Source: Paenibacillus sp. XY044
GTDB lineage: Bacteria; Bacillota; Bacilli; Paenibacillales; Paenibacillaceae
DNA: 64,000 nt
Direction: 5' to 3'
NCBI RefSeq assembly: GCF_002257645.1
Contig: NZ_NQMO01000001.1
Coordinates: 1,040,065-1,104,064, forward strand
Part shown: piece by piece, positions 51,881 to 61,447 of the stretch
How the letters are laid out: each line of letters opens with the position of its first letter
Position numbering within the stretch: the first letter of the stretch is position 1
Notes under the pieces: generated by a model
What the model was told of the DNA's origin: nothing
Seen by the model: the letters and a program-made list of their open reading frames with translations, nothing else
Database searches by the model: none
Program-made: the position numbers and the translations under genes

Positions 51881-54148
51881 ATGAATCGGCTGCTTGCGAA
51901 CCGGGGACTACTGCAAATCTTCTGCTCTCTGCTGTTAGTCATCATGATCATGTCGGCATCAAGCTATGTCGTTTACAAAAAATCCATTTCCGGCATCTAT
52001 GACAAAGTCACGCAAAACAATCGGCTCGTCGTTAAAAATATCATCCAGGCGTTCGACAGCGGCTTTACGACGGTCAATAATCTGATTTTTACGATCCATG
52101 GACTGCCCTTTGATCCTGTCAAATCCGGCGACGGCGGCCGCATGGACATGGCACAGGTCTATAATCTGCAGGATAATTTGGCGTCGCTGATTTCTTCCGT
52201 CGATTATATCGAAGACGTCATCGTTTTTTACGATAACCAGGATCTGGCCATTACGGCCAATGGAACGAGCGACATGAAGCTGCTCTTCCAGAACAAGTAC
52301 AGGCACGACACGTACAATGCCTCGTATTGGCGCAGCTTTTCCAAATCCAAACGTCCGTTTACGGTATTTCCCGCTGCCGATTATATGATGCAAACGGAAG
52401 GCTCCAAACCGCAAAGCAGGCAGCTGATCGCCGTCATGGACGGCAACAAATACAAGCTGTCGGATAAGAACGTGATTATTCTGATCAATGCGGAAAAGCT
52501 GCTGCAGCATGTGAACATGTCCTCCATGATCCCAGGATCGTCGATGATCGTGCTGGACGGCGACCGGAAAATCGTGCTCAGCACGGAAAAAAATTGGGAC
52601 CTGGTGGAAGTGCTGAACGACGTCTATTTTAACCAGTCTCAGGAAGACTCGCTGACCCGCGGTGACTTCGAGTATCATGTGTACCAGTCGGATTATAACG
52701 ATTTCATTTACATTGATAAAATGCCTTATCAATTCCAGAATATCGATACGGTGGCCAGCGGCAGCCGGTTCATTATGGTTATCGCCATTGTCAGCGCGGT
52801 GCTGCTGTCGGGGCTGCTCAGCGTCTATCTGTACCTGCCGGTAAAAGGCATTCTTCAGCTGTTCGGAGAGGGCCGCGTAAAAGGTAACGACTTCCGGAAA
52901 ATCCACAGCGGCATTGTCAAAGTCCAGCGCGAAAATGAAACGCTCAAGCAGCGGATGGAGAGAGCTGAGGTCGATATGTGCAGGAACGCCTTCTTGCAAG
53001 TGCTGGAAAAACGCGAGCGCTCAAGCGACATCGAGCGGGAGGTCCTGAAATACGAGCCGTATTTCTTTCGGGACCGCTGCTTCGTGATGGCATCCCTAGA
53101 TATAAGGCTTTCCAAGAAGGGGGATCGTTCCCATGCGTCTATAGAACCCCGGCACATCATCGATGTGCTTCGCAAGGGCCTTGGCAGTATGGCGGGGACT
53201 GGTTATACGGCGGTGTTTCACAAGCGGGAAATGAGTTTTCTTGTCCTGCTGGGCATACCGGAGGGCGGAGACCGGCAGACGGTGATGTCCTACTGGGCTG
53301 CCTTAATTCAGGAAGCGAGCCAGGATGTGCTCTCTGGATATGCGCTCCGCTCCTATGTCAGTAAGTTCTATGAGGCTCATGTCCCGAATCTCCATTCCGC
53401 TTACCAGGATATCATGAACGGAATGCTCTACCGGAGCGTACAGGACGAAGCGCAGTCTGTTATCGATATTGAAGCTGTGCAGTATGTGGGTGACGTTTAT
53501 TTTCCTCTGGAAAAAATGGATCATTTGGCCCGCTGCCTGACGGCCGGATTGACCGGGGAGAGCATTCAAATCGCGAAGGACATTATTCAAGAGAATGCAC
53601 GCCGGAACATTCATCATTACCATCTGGCCCATGTGGTCAAAAGCATGTTCCTCTATCTGATCAAGCCGGCCAGAGCAACGGCCGAAGGCGACCAGGAGCT
53701 GATGCAGCTGGAGTCCCGGTTCATCCAGCGAGTAGAGCAGGCTTATGATCACGGCGAAATGACGGAGGCGCTCCTTGAAGTAGTGGAGCGGGTTGCCGGC
53801 AGCCGCGGCGGCGAGCCGAAGAGCAAGCTGAATCCGGCTTTCATCTCACAGTACATCGAACTTCATTATATGAACAATCTGTACCTCGACCATATGGCGG
53901 AGGTGCTGGACACGAGCCCGAAATACTTTTCGAATTATTTCAAGAAAACGTTCGGGATCAACTACGTCGAATACCTGAACAAGGTACGGCTGGCGCATGC
54001 CCGTGAATTTCTGAAGAACTCCGATTACAACATATCGGAAATCGGGGAAAAGACGGGGTACATGAATGCGTCAACCTTTACCACCACGTTCAAAAAATAC
54101 TACGGCATCTCCCCCAGCGAATACCGGAAAATGGCGGGGGAGGGGTAG
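51881..54148 (+). CDS. Membrane-bound AraC family sensor-regulator (one-component, cluster 2)
   Basis: 755 residues from ATG 51881 (GAGGTG upstream). One membrane helix near the N-terminus (LLQIFCSLLLVIMIMSASSYVVY), an extracellular cache-like region to about residue 300, a second helix (FIMVIAIVSAVLLSGLLSVYLYLP), a long cytoplasmic linker, and a C-terminal AraC double HTH (YLDHMAEVLDTSPKYFSNYFKKTFGINYVEYLNKVR; ISEIGEKTGYMNASTFTTTFKKYYGISPSEYRKM). No kinase or receiver is present, so sensing and DNA binding are in one chain, as in a subset of Paenibacillus regulators near sugar importers. It probably senses the imported sugar outside the cell and activates the cluster. Confidence 0.9.
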   Translation: MNRLLANRGLLQIFCSLLLVIMIMSASSYVVYKKSISGIYDKVTQNNRLVVKNIIQAFDSGFTTVNNLIFTIHGLPFDPVKSGDGGRMDMAQVYNLQDNLASLISSVDYIEDVIVFYDNQDLAITANGTSDMKLLFQNKYRHDTYNASYWRSFSKSKRPFTVFPAADYMMQTEGSKPQSRQLIAVMDGNKYKLSDKNVIILINAEKLLQHVNMSSMIPGSSMIVLDGDRKIVLSTEKNWDLVEVLNDVYFNQSQEDSLTRGDFEYHVYQSDYNDFIYIDKMPYQFQNIDTVASGSRFIMVIAIVSAVLLSGLLSVYLYLPVKGILQLFGEGRVKGNDFRKIHSGIVKVQRENETLKQRMERAEVDMCRNAFLQVLEKRERSSDIEREVLKYEPYFFRDRCFVMASLDIRLSKKGDRSHASIEPRHIIDVLRKGLGSMAGTGYTAVFHKREMSFLVLLGIPEGGDRQTVMSYWAALIQEASQDVLSGYALRSYVSKFYEAHVPNLHSAYQDIMNGMLYRSVQDEAQSVIDIEAVQYVGDVYFPLEKMDHLARCLTAGLTGESIQIAKDIIQENARRNIHHYHLAHVVKSMFLYLIKPARATAEGDQELMQLESRFIQRVEQAYDHGEMTEALLEVVERVAGSRGGEPKSKLNPAFISQYIELHYMNNLYLDHMAEVLDTSPKYFSNYFKKTFGINYVEYLNKVRLAHAREFLKNSDYNISEIGEKTGYMNASTFTTTFKKYYGISPSEYRKMAGEG

Positions 54149-54166
54149 AAGGAGCGAACGATCATC

Positions 54167-55168
54167 ATGAAAGCCGTTGCGGCTTTACAAGGAAGCATTG
54201 TAATCACGGATACGGAAGACCTGCCCTTGGAGAAGGGGCATGTCCGGATCCGGACCGTGTATTCTGCCATTAGTCCCGGCACGGAGCTGTCTTTTCTAAA
54301 AAAGGGAGGAGATCAGCCGTCCCTGCTCGGGTACAGCGCGGCCGGCATCGTTGAGGAAATCGGCGAAGGCGTGACCGGCCTGCTGCCAGGACAAAGGGTG
54401 GCCTGCTATGGAGCTCCTTACGTCCGGCATGCGGAACGGCTCACGGTTCCGTCCAATTTGGTGGCCGCGGTACCGGATCACGTGCTGCTGGAGGAAGCTG
54501 CTTTCGCGGGCCTTGGAGCGATTGCGATTCATGCTCTGCGAACGGCAGATCTTCGGTTCGGGGAGTCGGCGGTGGTTGTGGGCCTCGGCATTTTGGGCCA
54601 GATTATTGCCCAGATCGCCTCGGCAGCGGCATTCCGCGTCGCAGCGCTCGATTTGAACGCGCAGCGTGTGGAGATGCTGCAGGAGCAAGGAGTCCGTCAT
54701 GCGTATACCCGGCATGAAGAGCTCGAGGAGCAGCTGCTGTTACTCACGGGAGGCCATGGGGCGGACAGCGTCGTCCTGTGCGCAGGAGGGCCCGGTGAGG
54801 AACTGATCAACCGGTCGCTCAACTGGATCCGCGACCGCGGCAATATCGTGGTCGTCGGCGACTTGACCACCACGTTTTCCCGTGGGCAGATGTTCGGCAA
54901 GGAGGCGCAGGTGCTTATCTCCCGGGCCGGCGGACCCGGCAGATATGACAGCGGATACGAGAAGGATAACCGGGATTATCCGATCGGTTATGTGCGGTGG
55001 ACCGAGGGCAGAAATGTTGCGGAATACGTCCGCCTGCTAGCGGAAGGCCGGATATCGATATTGCCGCTCGTATCGCACCGTTACCGGCTCGATGAAGCGG
55101 AAGCGGCTTACGCCAACTATGTGAATCCTGCGGATTGTCTGGGAACGATTCTCGAATACGAATCCTGA
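54167..55168 (+). CDS. Medium-chain dehydrogenase/reductase, zinc ligands not conserved (cluster 2)
   Basis: 333 residues. MDR fold: ISPGTELSFLKKG at the N-terminal catalytic region, GYSAAGIVEEIGEGVTGLLPGQRV where zinc enzymes have GHExxG, the nucleotide motif VVVGLGILGQIIAQIA near residue 145, and a C-terminal LAEGRISILPLVSHRYRLDEAEAAYA. The GHE motif is GYS and the catalytic Cys is missing, so it is probably a zinc-independent BchC-like reductase rather than a true alcohol dehydrogenase. It is 19 bp after the regulator gene and its stop overlaps the RBS of the next gene, so all are in one transcript. Likely substrate: a sugar or sugar-derived ketone. Confidence 0.87.
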   Translation: MKAVAALQGSIVITDTEDLPLEKGHVRIRTVYSAISPGTELSFLKKGGDQPSLLGYSAAGIVEEIGEGVTGLLPGQRVACYGAPYVRHAERLTVPSNLVAAVPDHVLLEEAAFAGLGAIAIHALRTADLRFGESAVVVGLGILGQIIAQIASAAAFRVAALDLNAQRVEMLQEQGVRHAYTRHEELEEQLLLLTGGHGADSVVLCAGGPGEELINRSLNWIRDRGNIVVVGDLTTTFSRGQMFGKEAQVLISRAGGPGRYDSGYEKDNRDYPIGYVRWTEGRNVAEYVRLLAEGRISILPLVSHRYRLDEAEAAYANYVNPADCLGTILEYES

Positions 55169-55182
55169 AGGAGGATGTGTGA

Positions 55183-58100
55183 ATGCGGAAGTCATGGTTT
55201 ACGCTATTGGCATGTTTTGTACTGTTAACAGGCTGGACGGGATTGGGAGGCAGCGACACAGCAAAGGCGGAAGACAGCCGTCTGTCGCAGAAAGTGTACG
55301 GCAGTCCGGAGGAGCTGCTGCCGCCGCTGAACTACACCGTTTCGATTTTTAACGGGACCGTTGGCTATGAAGAGGGACGGCCGGTCATGTATACCGTGTC
55401 TAAAGGGAAGCCGGGCCAGCTGAATGTCATTGACCTGGAGGATTACAAGCTGCTGCGCAGCATTCCGATCCCGCCATCGGAGAGCTCATGGGCGCATACG
55501 GTTGCACCCGACGGCACGCTATACGTCGCAGCGGACGGCAGCGGGGCCAGGTTGTGGAAATACTCCCCGGTGACCCATACCGTGGAGCAAGCCGCCGCCT
55601 TTGCTGGCGAATCGTGGCCGATCTGCATCACAACGGATGAGGCGGGCCGGGTATACGTCGGTACTTATCCTGGAGGCAAGGTGATTCAATACGATCCAGC
55701 CACCGGCCAAACGAAGGACTATGGCCGCGTGATCGGTAACATCGCCCAGGAATATGTCCGCTCCATTGCGTATCAGGGCGGTAACATTTATGCGGGAACG
55801 GCGCATCATCAAATCGTCCGCGTTAACCTGGAGACAGGCGAGAAGACGGACATTGCTGCATCCCTTAATGTTCCGGAAGGTGACGATACGGTATACGATT
55901 TAGATACGATCGACAACCGTTATCTGTTCGCCCGCTATACGGACGGAAGCGGGGTGCCGGGTCCGGCATACATTTACGATACGCAAACCGGTTCCTGGCT
56001 GGATACGGTGCTGGACAACGTGACCGGACTGCATGAGACCGATTCCCTGGACGGCAAAATTTATTTTATGTCCGACAAGAAATTAAAGACATTTGATCTA
56101 GCCACGAATGAAGTCAGCGAGACGGGAATGGAGTACAACAGCGGATTTCGGGGAGCCGATTGGGTGGAGTTCCCGAACAACCCCGAGCTTCCTGGAAAAA
56201 ATCTGGTTACCGTCCGCTATGACGGCGGAGTGGCGATTCTGAACATCGAGACGAAGCAGGTTCATCTGCTGCCTCCCGTCGTCCCGGGCTTGCCGGGCGT
56301 GGTGAACCGGATCCAATCCACTCCGGACGGGAATCTGTTCGTCACCGGAGTACAGACGAGCAGAGGCTCGATTATTGATCCGAATACCCTGACTTCCTCG
56401 GCATTCTCCATAGGTCAGGCGGACAGCGTGTATCCGCTCGGCGATAAAATGTTTATGGGCGTCTATCCTGAAGGAGCGTTGTTCGAATACGACATGACCC
56501 AGCCGCCGGGAACCGAGAATCCGAAGAAGACGTTCGTCCTGGAGAATGGACAGGAACGCCTGGTGAATATGACATCGGGGGGCGGCAAGCTCTATATAGC
56601 GACCATCCCGGGATACGGTACGCTTGGCGGATCGGTTACGGTGTATGACCCCGCCACCGGGGAAAGCCGCGTTCACCGCAACGTCGTGCAGGATCAAAGC
56701 GTGCTGAGCCTTGCCTATAAAGACGGCAAATTGTTCGGATCGACGACGATTCGCGGGGGATTGGGCTCGGAGCCAGCTGCGGATGAAGCAAAAATATTCG
56801 TATGGGACACCCAGACCGAGCAGAAGATCACGGAATTCCCGCTGCGGATCGCCGGACTGGATAAACCGGTCTTCATCGGGGATTTGAGCGTAGGTCCGGA
56901 CGGACTGATATGGGGCGCGGCGTATGAATATGTGTTTGCGCTGGATCCAAATACGTATCAGGTCGTAAAGAGCAAAAAGGTGCAGTCTGGCGTCAGCTAC
57001 ACGCAGTGGGCTCATCATATGATTCGCTGGTCGGAAGATGGCCTTATGTACGTCTTGTTCAACAACAAATTGACGGTGATCGATCCGCAAACGCTGGAAT
57101 CGCGCACGATCACCAATGCCGCCCGGTTTGAGCTGGGCAAGGACGGCAACATTTACTTTACGGACAATGCCACGAATACGATCATGTACCGGATCGAGGT
57201 CGACGGGGAGATCGTCGAGCAGCCTCCTGGCATTCCGCTTCCGGTCAAGAATCCAGGGTTTGAGGATGCCGTGAGCGGCACAGCGATCCCCGGGTGGACG
57301 TCTTTGTTTGCGGCCAGTTCCGATTTAAGCTACGCGGTCAACACGGACCGGAGCTCCTCCGGCAATGCCAGCCTGAAACTGACGGATAATACCCGTACGG
57401 GATCCGTCGCCTTGCAGAGCGATAAGATCACCGTTGAGCCGGGCAAAAAATACACATCCAAAGTCCAAGTGTATATCGAGTCGGGACAGCCGGGGACGAT
57501 GCTGCGCTTCTTTGACAGCAGCAACCAAACGCTGGCTACGCAGGAGATTCATCTCGACGAGAGCCGGCTGGCCCAGTGGCAGACCGTGACGCTGAACGGA
57601 ACGGCTCCCGACAATGCTGCCTACGCCCGCTTGATCGCAGTAGTCAGCCGCTACAACATGGCGTCGGCATATTATGACGACTTCTCCCTGTCCGTAGAAG
57701 GGACGCCGGAACCGGCGGATCAGGTAGCACCGGTGTCTACGGCCGAGGTATCGCCCACTGCAGGTGAGAACGGCTGGCTGAACCGTGACGCATCCGTGCG
57801 AATCCAGGCAGAGGACGAGGGCAGCGGCGTGGCCGCTGTAACCTATGCGGCCAGCGGAGCGGGTTCGCTTGAACCGGTTCGAGTGGAAGGAGCATCCGCA
57901 TCCTTCAACGTTACTGCCGAAGGAGTCACCAAGGTGACCTATTCGGCTGAGGACCGGGCCGGCAACAAGGAGGCCGCGCGGGAGCTCACGGTCAAGATCG
58001 ATAAAACGGCGCCGGAAATCGTGTTTACCGGGGAAACCGCCTATACCGTCGATCAAAATGTATCCATCCAGTGCGCGGCGTCCGACAGCTTATCAGGTAT

Positions 58101-58467
58101 CGCATCGGAACCGTGCAGCGGGGCAGACCGCCCCGCGTATGAGCTGGAGCCGGGCACAAACGTGATTATGGCTTCGGCTAAAGATGCCGCAGGTAATGAA
58201 AGCACGAAGGAGATTTCATTCGAGGTTACGGCAACGTATGACAGTCTGGGCACGCTTGCGCGTTCGTTCCTGCCTGTGGATGCCGACTTTGCCGAGTCGC
58301 TGAACGCGAAGCTGCTGGCAGCGAAGGTTTCGGCCGGGCGCGGCAATGCCCAGGCGGCACAGGGACAGCTATCCGCGTTCGAGCAGGAAGTCACCGCTCA
58401 AAGCGGTAAGAAGCTGACAGAGGAACAGGCAGCGGTGCTGCTGAAATGGGTGAAAACGCTGAAATAG
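55183..58467 (+). CDS. Large secreted beta-propeller protein with carbohydrate-binding-like, Ig-like and C-terminal helical domains
   Basis: 1094 residues behind AAGGAGG. Signal peptide to about residue 30 (FTLLACFVLLTGWTGLGGSDTAKAE). Residues about 50-680 are repeated strands of the YVGTYPGGKVIQYDPATG / YLFARYTDGSG type, consistent with one or two beta-propellers. Residues about 687-840 form a CBM4/9-like jelly roll (NPGFEDAVSGTAIPGWTS... SGNASLKLTDN). An Ig-like region follows (APVSTAEVSPTAGENGWLN... AGNKEAARELTVKIDKTAP). The last 70 residues are helical and resemble the FIMAH-type domain of Paenibacillus exoproteins. No catalytic site is obvious. As the last gene of uptake cluster 2 it may bind or lyse the polysaccharide whose fragments are imported. 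Confidence 0.8.
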   Translation: MRKSWFTLLACFVLLTGWTGLGGSDTAKAEDSRLSQKVYGSPEELLPPLNYTVSIFNGTVGYEEGRPVMYTVSKGKPGQLNVIDLEDYKLLRSIPIPPSESSWAHTVAPDGTLYVAADGSGARLWKYSPVTHTVEQAAAFAGESWPICITTDEAGRVYVGTYPGGKVIQYDPATGQTKDYGRVIGNIAQEYVRSIAYQGGNIYAGTAHHQIVRVNLETGEKTDIAASLNVPEGDDTVYDLDTIDNRYLFARYTDGSGVPGPAYIYDTQTGSWLDTVLDNVTGLHETDSLDGKIYFMSDKKLKTFDLATNEVSETGMEYNSGFRGADWVEFPNNPELPGKNLVTVRYDGGVAILNIETKQVHLLPPVVPGLPGVVNRIQSTPDGNLFVTGVQTSRGSIIDPNTLTSSAFSIGQADSVYPLGDKMFMGVYPEGALFEYDMTQPPGTENPKKTFVLENGQERLVNMTSGGGKLYIATIPGYGTLGGSVTVYDPATGESRVHRNVVQDQSVLSLAYKDGKLFGSTTIRGGLGSEPAADEAKIFVWDTQTEQKITEFPLRIAGLDKPVFIGDLSVGPDGLIWGAAYEYVFALDPNTYQVVKSKKVQSGVSYTQWAHHMIRWSEDGLMYVLFNNKLTVIDPQTLESRTITNAARFELGKDGNIYFTDNATNTIMYRIEVDGEIVEQPPGIPLPVKNPGFEDAVSGTAIPGWTSLFAASSDLSYAVNTDRSSSGNASLKLTDNTRTGSVALQSDKITVEPGKKYTSKVQVYIESGQPGTMLRFFDSSNQTLATQEIHLDESRLAQWQTVTLNGTAPDNAAYARLIAVVSRYNMASAYYDDFSLSVEGTPEPADQVAPVSTAEVSPTAGENGWLNRDASVRIQAEDEGSGVAAVTYAASGAGSLEPVRVEGASASFNVTAEGVTKVTYSAEDRAGNKEAARELTVKIDKTAPEIVFTGETAYTVDQNVSIQCAASDSLSGIASEPCSGADRPAYELEPGTNVIMASAKDAAGNESTKEISFEVTATYDSLGTLARSFLPVDADFAESLNAKLLAAKVSAGRGNAQAAQGQLSAFEQEVTAQSGKKLTEEQAAVLLKWVKTLK

Positions 58468-58509
58468 ACGGTTATCGAAAAGAATAGTCGTGTTAAGCGA
58501 CGTCAAATG

Positions 58510-58545
58510 AGGAGCCTGTGAGCAAGCGCAGGCTCCTTTTCCTTT
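58510..58545 (+). terminator. Intrinsic terminator after uptake cluster 2
   Basis: AGGAGCCTG/CAGGCTCCT with a short loop and T-rich tail (TTTTCCTTTTCC). The rest of the 240-bp gap to 58708 shows no gene. Confidence 0.75.
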
Positions 58546-58707
58546 TCCGAACGTGTCTGCACGTTTTCACCCGTCGACGTTTCAAGCCGTTTGCAAGAAT
58601 CAGCAACTTTCTCTTACGAATGAGCGTTTAACATGTAGTTCGATCCGGATCGAAAACCGGACAAAGATGATACATATTTGATACAAGGCGCAGGGAGATG
58701 AATCGTT

Positions 58708-59982
58708 ATGGATAAAAAGCACCACTTGGGCACCGTGGCACTGTCTGCCTTGATGCTGACGATTTTGGGAGCCACGTTGATACCCAGCCCACATGTGGCA
58801 GCAGAAAATTTAGCAGTTCCGGTTCAGGTGCTGAGCGTTCAGAACCCATCCACAACTGGGCAGGCAGCGCAGGTACCCGCCCAGAACACGGCATACAAAT
58901 GGCATTTCAGCCCTTCGTTTTATGATCAGGCAACCGGAGGTTCCTACTACTCCGCCACCGCCGACCAAATGATCAGTCGCACCATCTATCTTGATCCAGA
59001 GGGGGAGTGGCATGCTTTTGCAGAAGGAGTAACGATACATTGGGACCACGATTTGAGAACACCGGTCGTAGACAGGACGAGATACGGCGATCCTATGGAA
59101 GGATTGTACACGACCGTGTATGATCCTTCCCAAGAAACTGCGACGAGAGGGGTGTATTTTGCAGGGGGGCCGGACGTCCGGCACGGATTTCGCTACGTGA
59201 AAAACTATTATAAGCGGCAGGACGCGCAGGGTAAGGAGTATACTACATCCGATTTCAGCCTGCTCCTTCGAACCCGTTCCGGAGTGATACGCGAAATTGA
59301 GCGTGTACCCAACCGTTTGCATTTTACGGCGATGCCGGACGGAAATGCGCTGGCGATTCAGTACAGTGTTCCCCGTAAACCATACGAAATTTCGATCATC
59401 AACACGAACACGGGGAAGAAGAAGCACTTGGCATATGCCCAGCTTGATTACTACGACGCAAAAGGGGGCCGGCTTCTCATCACCCTCAATAAAACGGGGA
59501 ATCCAAACGCAGTATATACGTTAGCCGACGATAAACAGCGCCCGGCCACTGAGCAGGATTGGAAGGAGTTTAAAAGTGTCAGCTTGGCCGAAGGCAGCCA
59601 CGTTCCGTCTCCGGACCCTGCTACTGTGCCCCCAGCCGTTTTGCAGCCGCAGGATTTGGCGGTGACACCGATCCAACACCAAGATCAAATCCTGGTCCGA
59701 GCTACGATTGGAGGTCGTGCGGTGAAGTTATCTTTTGCTTTTGTCCAAAAAGGACGCACGATGTTCCCCGTTCGTGAATTGGTGGAGCAGGCAGGCCTGG
59801 AGGTCAAGCAAACGAAGGTGTCTGGAAAAGTGGGGGGCACATCTTTTACGCTGAAAGGGCCTGAGGGAAGCGTAAATTTGACGCCGACTGACAATATGAT
59901 GATCGGCGGCCAGCTTTTTGTAGGCTCTGATATCTTAAAGCGGACTGGCCTGCCGGTGCAGGGGGTAAATTGGAATCCCTAG
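58708..59982 (+). CDS. Secreted protein with C-terminal copper amine oxidase N-terminal-like domain, paralogue A
   Basis: 424 residues; signal peptide MDKKHHLGTVALSALMLTILGATLIPSPHVAAE. The middle part (about 60-290) is unique and Tyr-rich: FYDQATGGSYYSATADQMISRTIYLD, GLYTTVYDPSQETATRGVYFAGGPD, RYVKNYYKRQDAQGKEY. The last 90 residues (GRTMFPVRELVEQAGLEVKQTKVSGKVGGTSFTLKGPEG...GSDILKRTGLPVQGVNWNP) match the copper amine oxidase N-terminal (stalk) domain seen in many Paenibacillus exported proteins; the oxidase itself is absent. It is a tandem paralogue of the next gene, about half identical by eye. Function unknown, probably cell-surface or secreted. Confidence 0.8.
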   Translation: MDKKHHLGTVALSALMLTILGATLIPSPHVAAENLAVPVQVLSVQNPSTTGQAAQVPAQNTAYKWHFSPSFYDQATGGSYYSATADQMISRTIYLDPEGEWHAFAEGVTIHWDHDLRTPVVDRTRYGDPMEGLYTTVYDPSQETATRGVYFAGGPDVRHGFRYVKNYYKRQDAQGKEYTTSDFSLLLRTRSGVIREIERVPNRLHFTAMPDGNALAIQYSVPRKPYEISIINTNTGKKKHLAYAQLDYYDAKGGRLLITLNKTGNPNAVYTLADDKQRPATEQDWKEFKSVSLAEGSHVPSPDPATVPPAVLQPQDLAVTPIQHQDQILVRATIGGRAVKLSFAFVQKGRTMFPVRELVEQAGLEVKQTKVSGKVGGTSFTLKGPEGSVNLTPTDNMMIGGQLFVGSDILKRTGLPVQGVNWNP

Positions 59983-60100
59983 TAAGATGAGAGCGCATTT
60001 GGAGATATGGTCATCTCTGAAAAATGGGATTGATCATAGATCCATCTGATGGTTATTCAATCCGAAAAATTAGGAATGAGTTGGTAAAAGGAGAGGATCA

Positions 60101-61378
60101 ATGATGAACAAGAAGCACAAGTGGAAGGCCTCGCTGTTGTCTGCAGTGCTGCTGACAGCGGCGGGTACGGCGTTGGTGCCAAGCCCCAGCGCACAGGCGG
60201 AGGATGCACCTGCGGCAGCAGTTCAAGCGGATCGTGCTCAGAGTACAGCAATTCCCGAATCCCAAGCAACGCAGATACCCGAACTCAAATGGGATTTTCG
60301 GGCTGATTTTTATGATAAGGGTACTGGGCGTGCGTATTACAACGCTTCCGCTTATGACGGAGAGCAATTTTATAACCGCACAGTATTCCGCGATTCTAGT
60401 GGGAAGTGGAATGCACTGGAAGAAGGCATCACCGTAACCTGGGACTATGATTTGGAGAAGCCAATTTTGCTTGGCGAAGGACTCGGTGATTTTTTGGACG
60501 GTCTGTTTTCAACGGTGTATGATCCAGCCCAAGGGACGGGAACAACCGGAGTATTTTTTACTGGCAGTAAGGATAGCCGGAGCGGTCTGCATTATATCAA
60601 AAATTACGATATGGGTCAGGATGCGCAGCAGAATTGGTATTCCACATCTTATTTCAGTGTATTTTTGCGCACCGGAGACGGAGTGATTAAGGAAGTTGAT
60701 GGTACACACTTACGTCCAGGATTTATCCCAATGCCGGATGGTCGTGTGCTTGCCGTTCAGTATAGCACCACAGCCAAGATGAAAGAAATATTGATCATTG
60801 ATCCGGGAACAGGATCAAAGAAACACCTTATATACGCAAGCCTCGACTACTATGATGCGGAAGGCGGACGCCTACTAATTAATTATAACAAGCCGGGCCG
60901 ACCGAACGCAGTGTATACCCTGACCGATGGAAAAGCTCGCCCAGCAACCGAGCTGGATATGAAAGAGTTTTCCAGCCTGGCGGATCAGCGCTATCAGGCA
61001 CCTATGCCAAACGCATCAACAAAACCGCCTGCCGATTTGCAGCCGCAAAACTTGCCGGTAACACAGATTCAAATTCATGATCAGATTACAGCCAGAGCCA
61101 CCATTGGCGGCCAGGTGGTTCATCTCACGTTTGTCTTCATTCAAAACGGACGCACGATGATCCCGGTACGGGAACTGATAGAGCAGGCAGGCCTGGAGGT
61201 CAAGCAGCAGAAAGTGGCTGGAAAAGTGAACAGCAGTACTTTTTCCATAAAGGGACCGGGAGGAACTGTGACCGTAACAGCAGGTGACAGCACGATGATC
61301 GGTTACCGGCTCTATGTAAGTTCCGACGTCTTGAAGCGGATTGGTCTGCCGGTGCAGGGGATCAATTGGAATCCGTAA
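60101..61378 (+). CDS. Secreted protein with C-terminal copper amine oxidase N-terminal-like domain, paralogue B
   Basis: 425 residues, ATGATG start behind AAAGGAGAGG. Signal peptide MMNKKHKWKASLLSAVLLTAAGTALVPSPSAQAE. Collinear with the preceding gene throughout: FYDKGTGRAYYNASAYDGEQFYNRTVF, GLFSTVYDPAQGTGTTGVFFTGSKDS, HYIKNYDMGQDAQQNWYSTS, DYYDAEGGRLLINYNKPGRPNAVYTLTD and C-terminal GRTMIPVRELIEQAGLEVKQQKVAGKVNSSTFSIKG...VLKRIGLPVQGINWNP. The pair arose by tandem duplication and then diverged, most strongly in the first third. A separate RBS and a 118-bp spacer suggest independent or shared transcription up to the strong terminator at 61405. Confidence 0.8.
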   Translation: MMNKKHKWKASLLSAVLLTAAGTALVPSPSAQAEDAPAAAVQADRAQSTAIPESQATQIPELKWDFRADFYDKGTGRAYYNASAYDGEQFYNRTVFRDSSGKWNALEEGITVTWDYDLEKPILLGEGLGDFLDGLFSTVYDPAQGTGTTGVFFTGSKDSRSGLHYIKNYDMGQDAQQNWYSTSYFSVFLRTGDGVIKEVDGTHLRPGFIPMPDGRVLAVQYSTTAKMKEILIIDPGTGSKKHLIYASLDYYDAEGGRLLINYNKPGRPNAVYTLTDGKARPATELDMKEFSSLADQRYQAPMPNASTKPPADLQPQNLPVTQIQIHDQITARATIGGQVVHLTFVFIQNGRTMIPVRELIEQAGLEVKQQKVAGKVNSSTFSIKGPGGTVTVTAGDSTMIGYRLYVSSDVLKRIGLPVQGINWNP

Positions 61379-61404
61379 GCCTGACCGCTGCCTCAGCATA
61401 AAAT

Positions 61405-61446
61405 AACGGCATGCTCCCATGATTTCATGGGAGTATGCCGTTTTTC
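61405..61446. terminator. Bidirectional terminator between paralogue B and the MFS gene
   Basis: An 18-bp stem AACGGCATGCTCCCATGA/TCATGGGAGTATGCCGTT (one G-U) with a 2-nt TT loop, T5 on the plus side and an A-rich tract (AAAATAA) on the other. Confidence 0.9.
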
Positions 61447-61447
61447 A

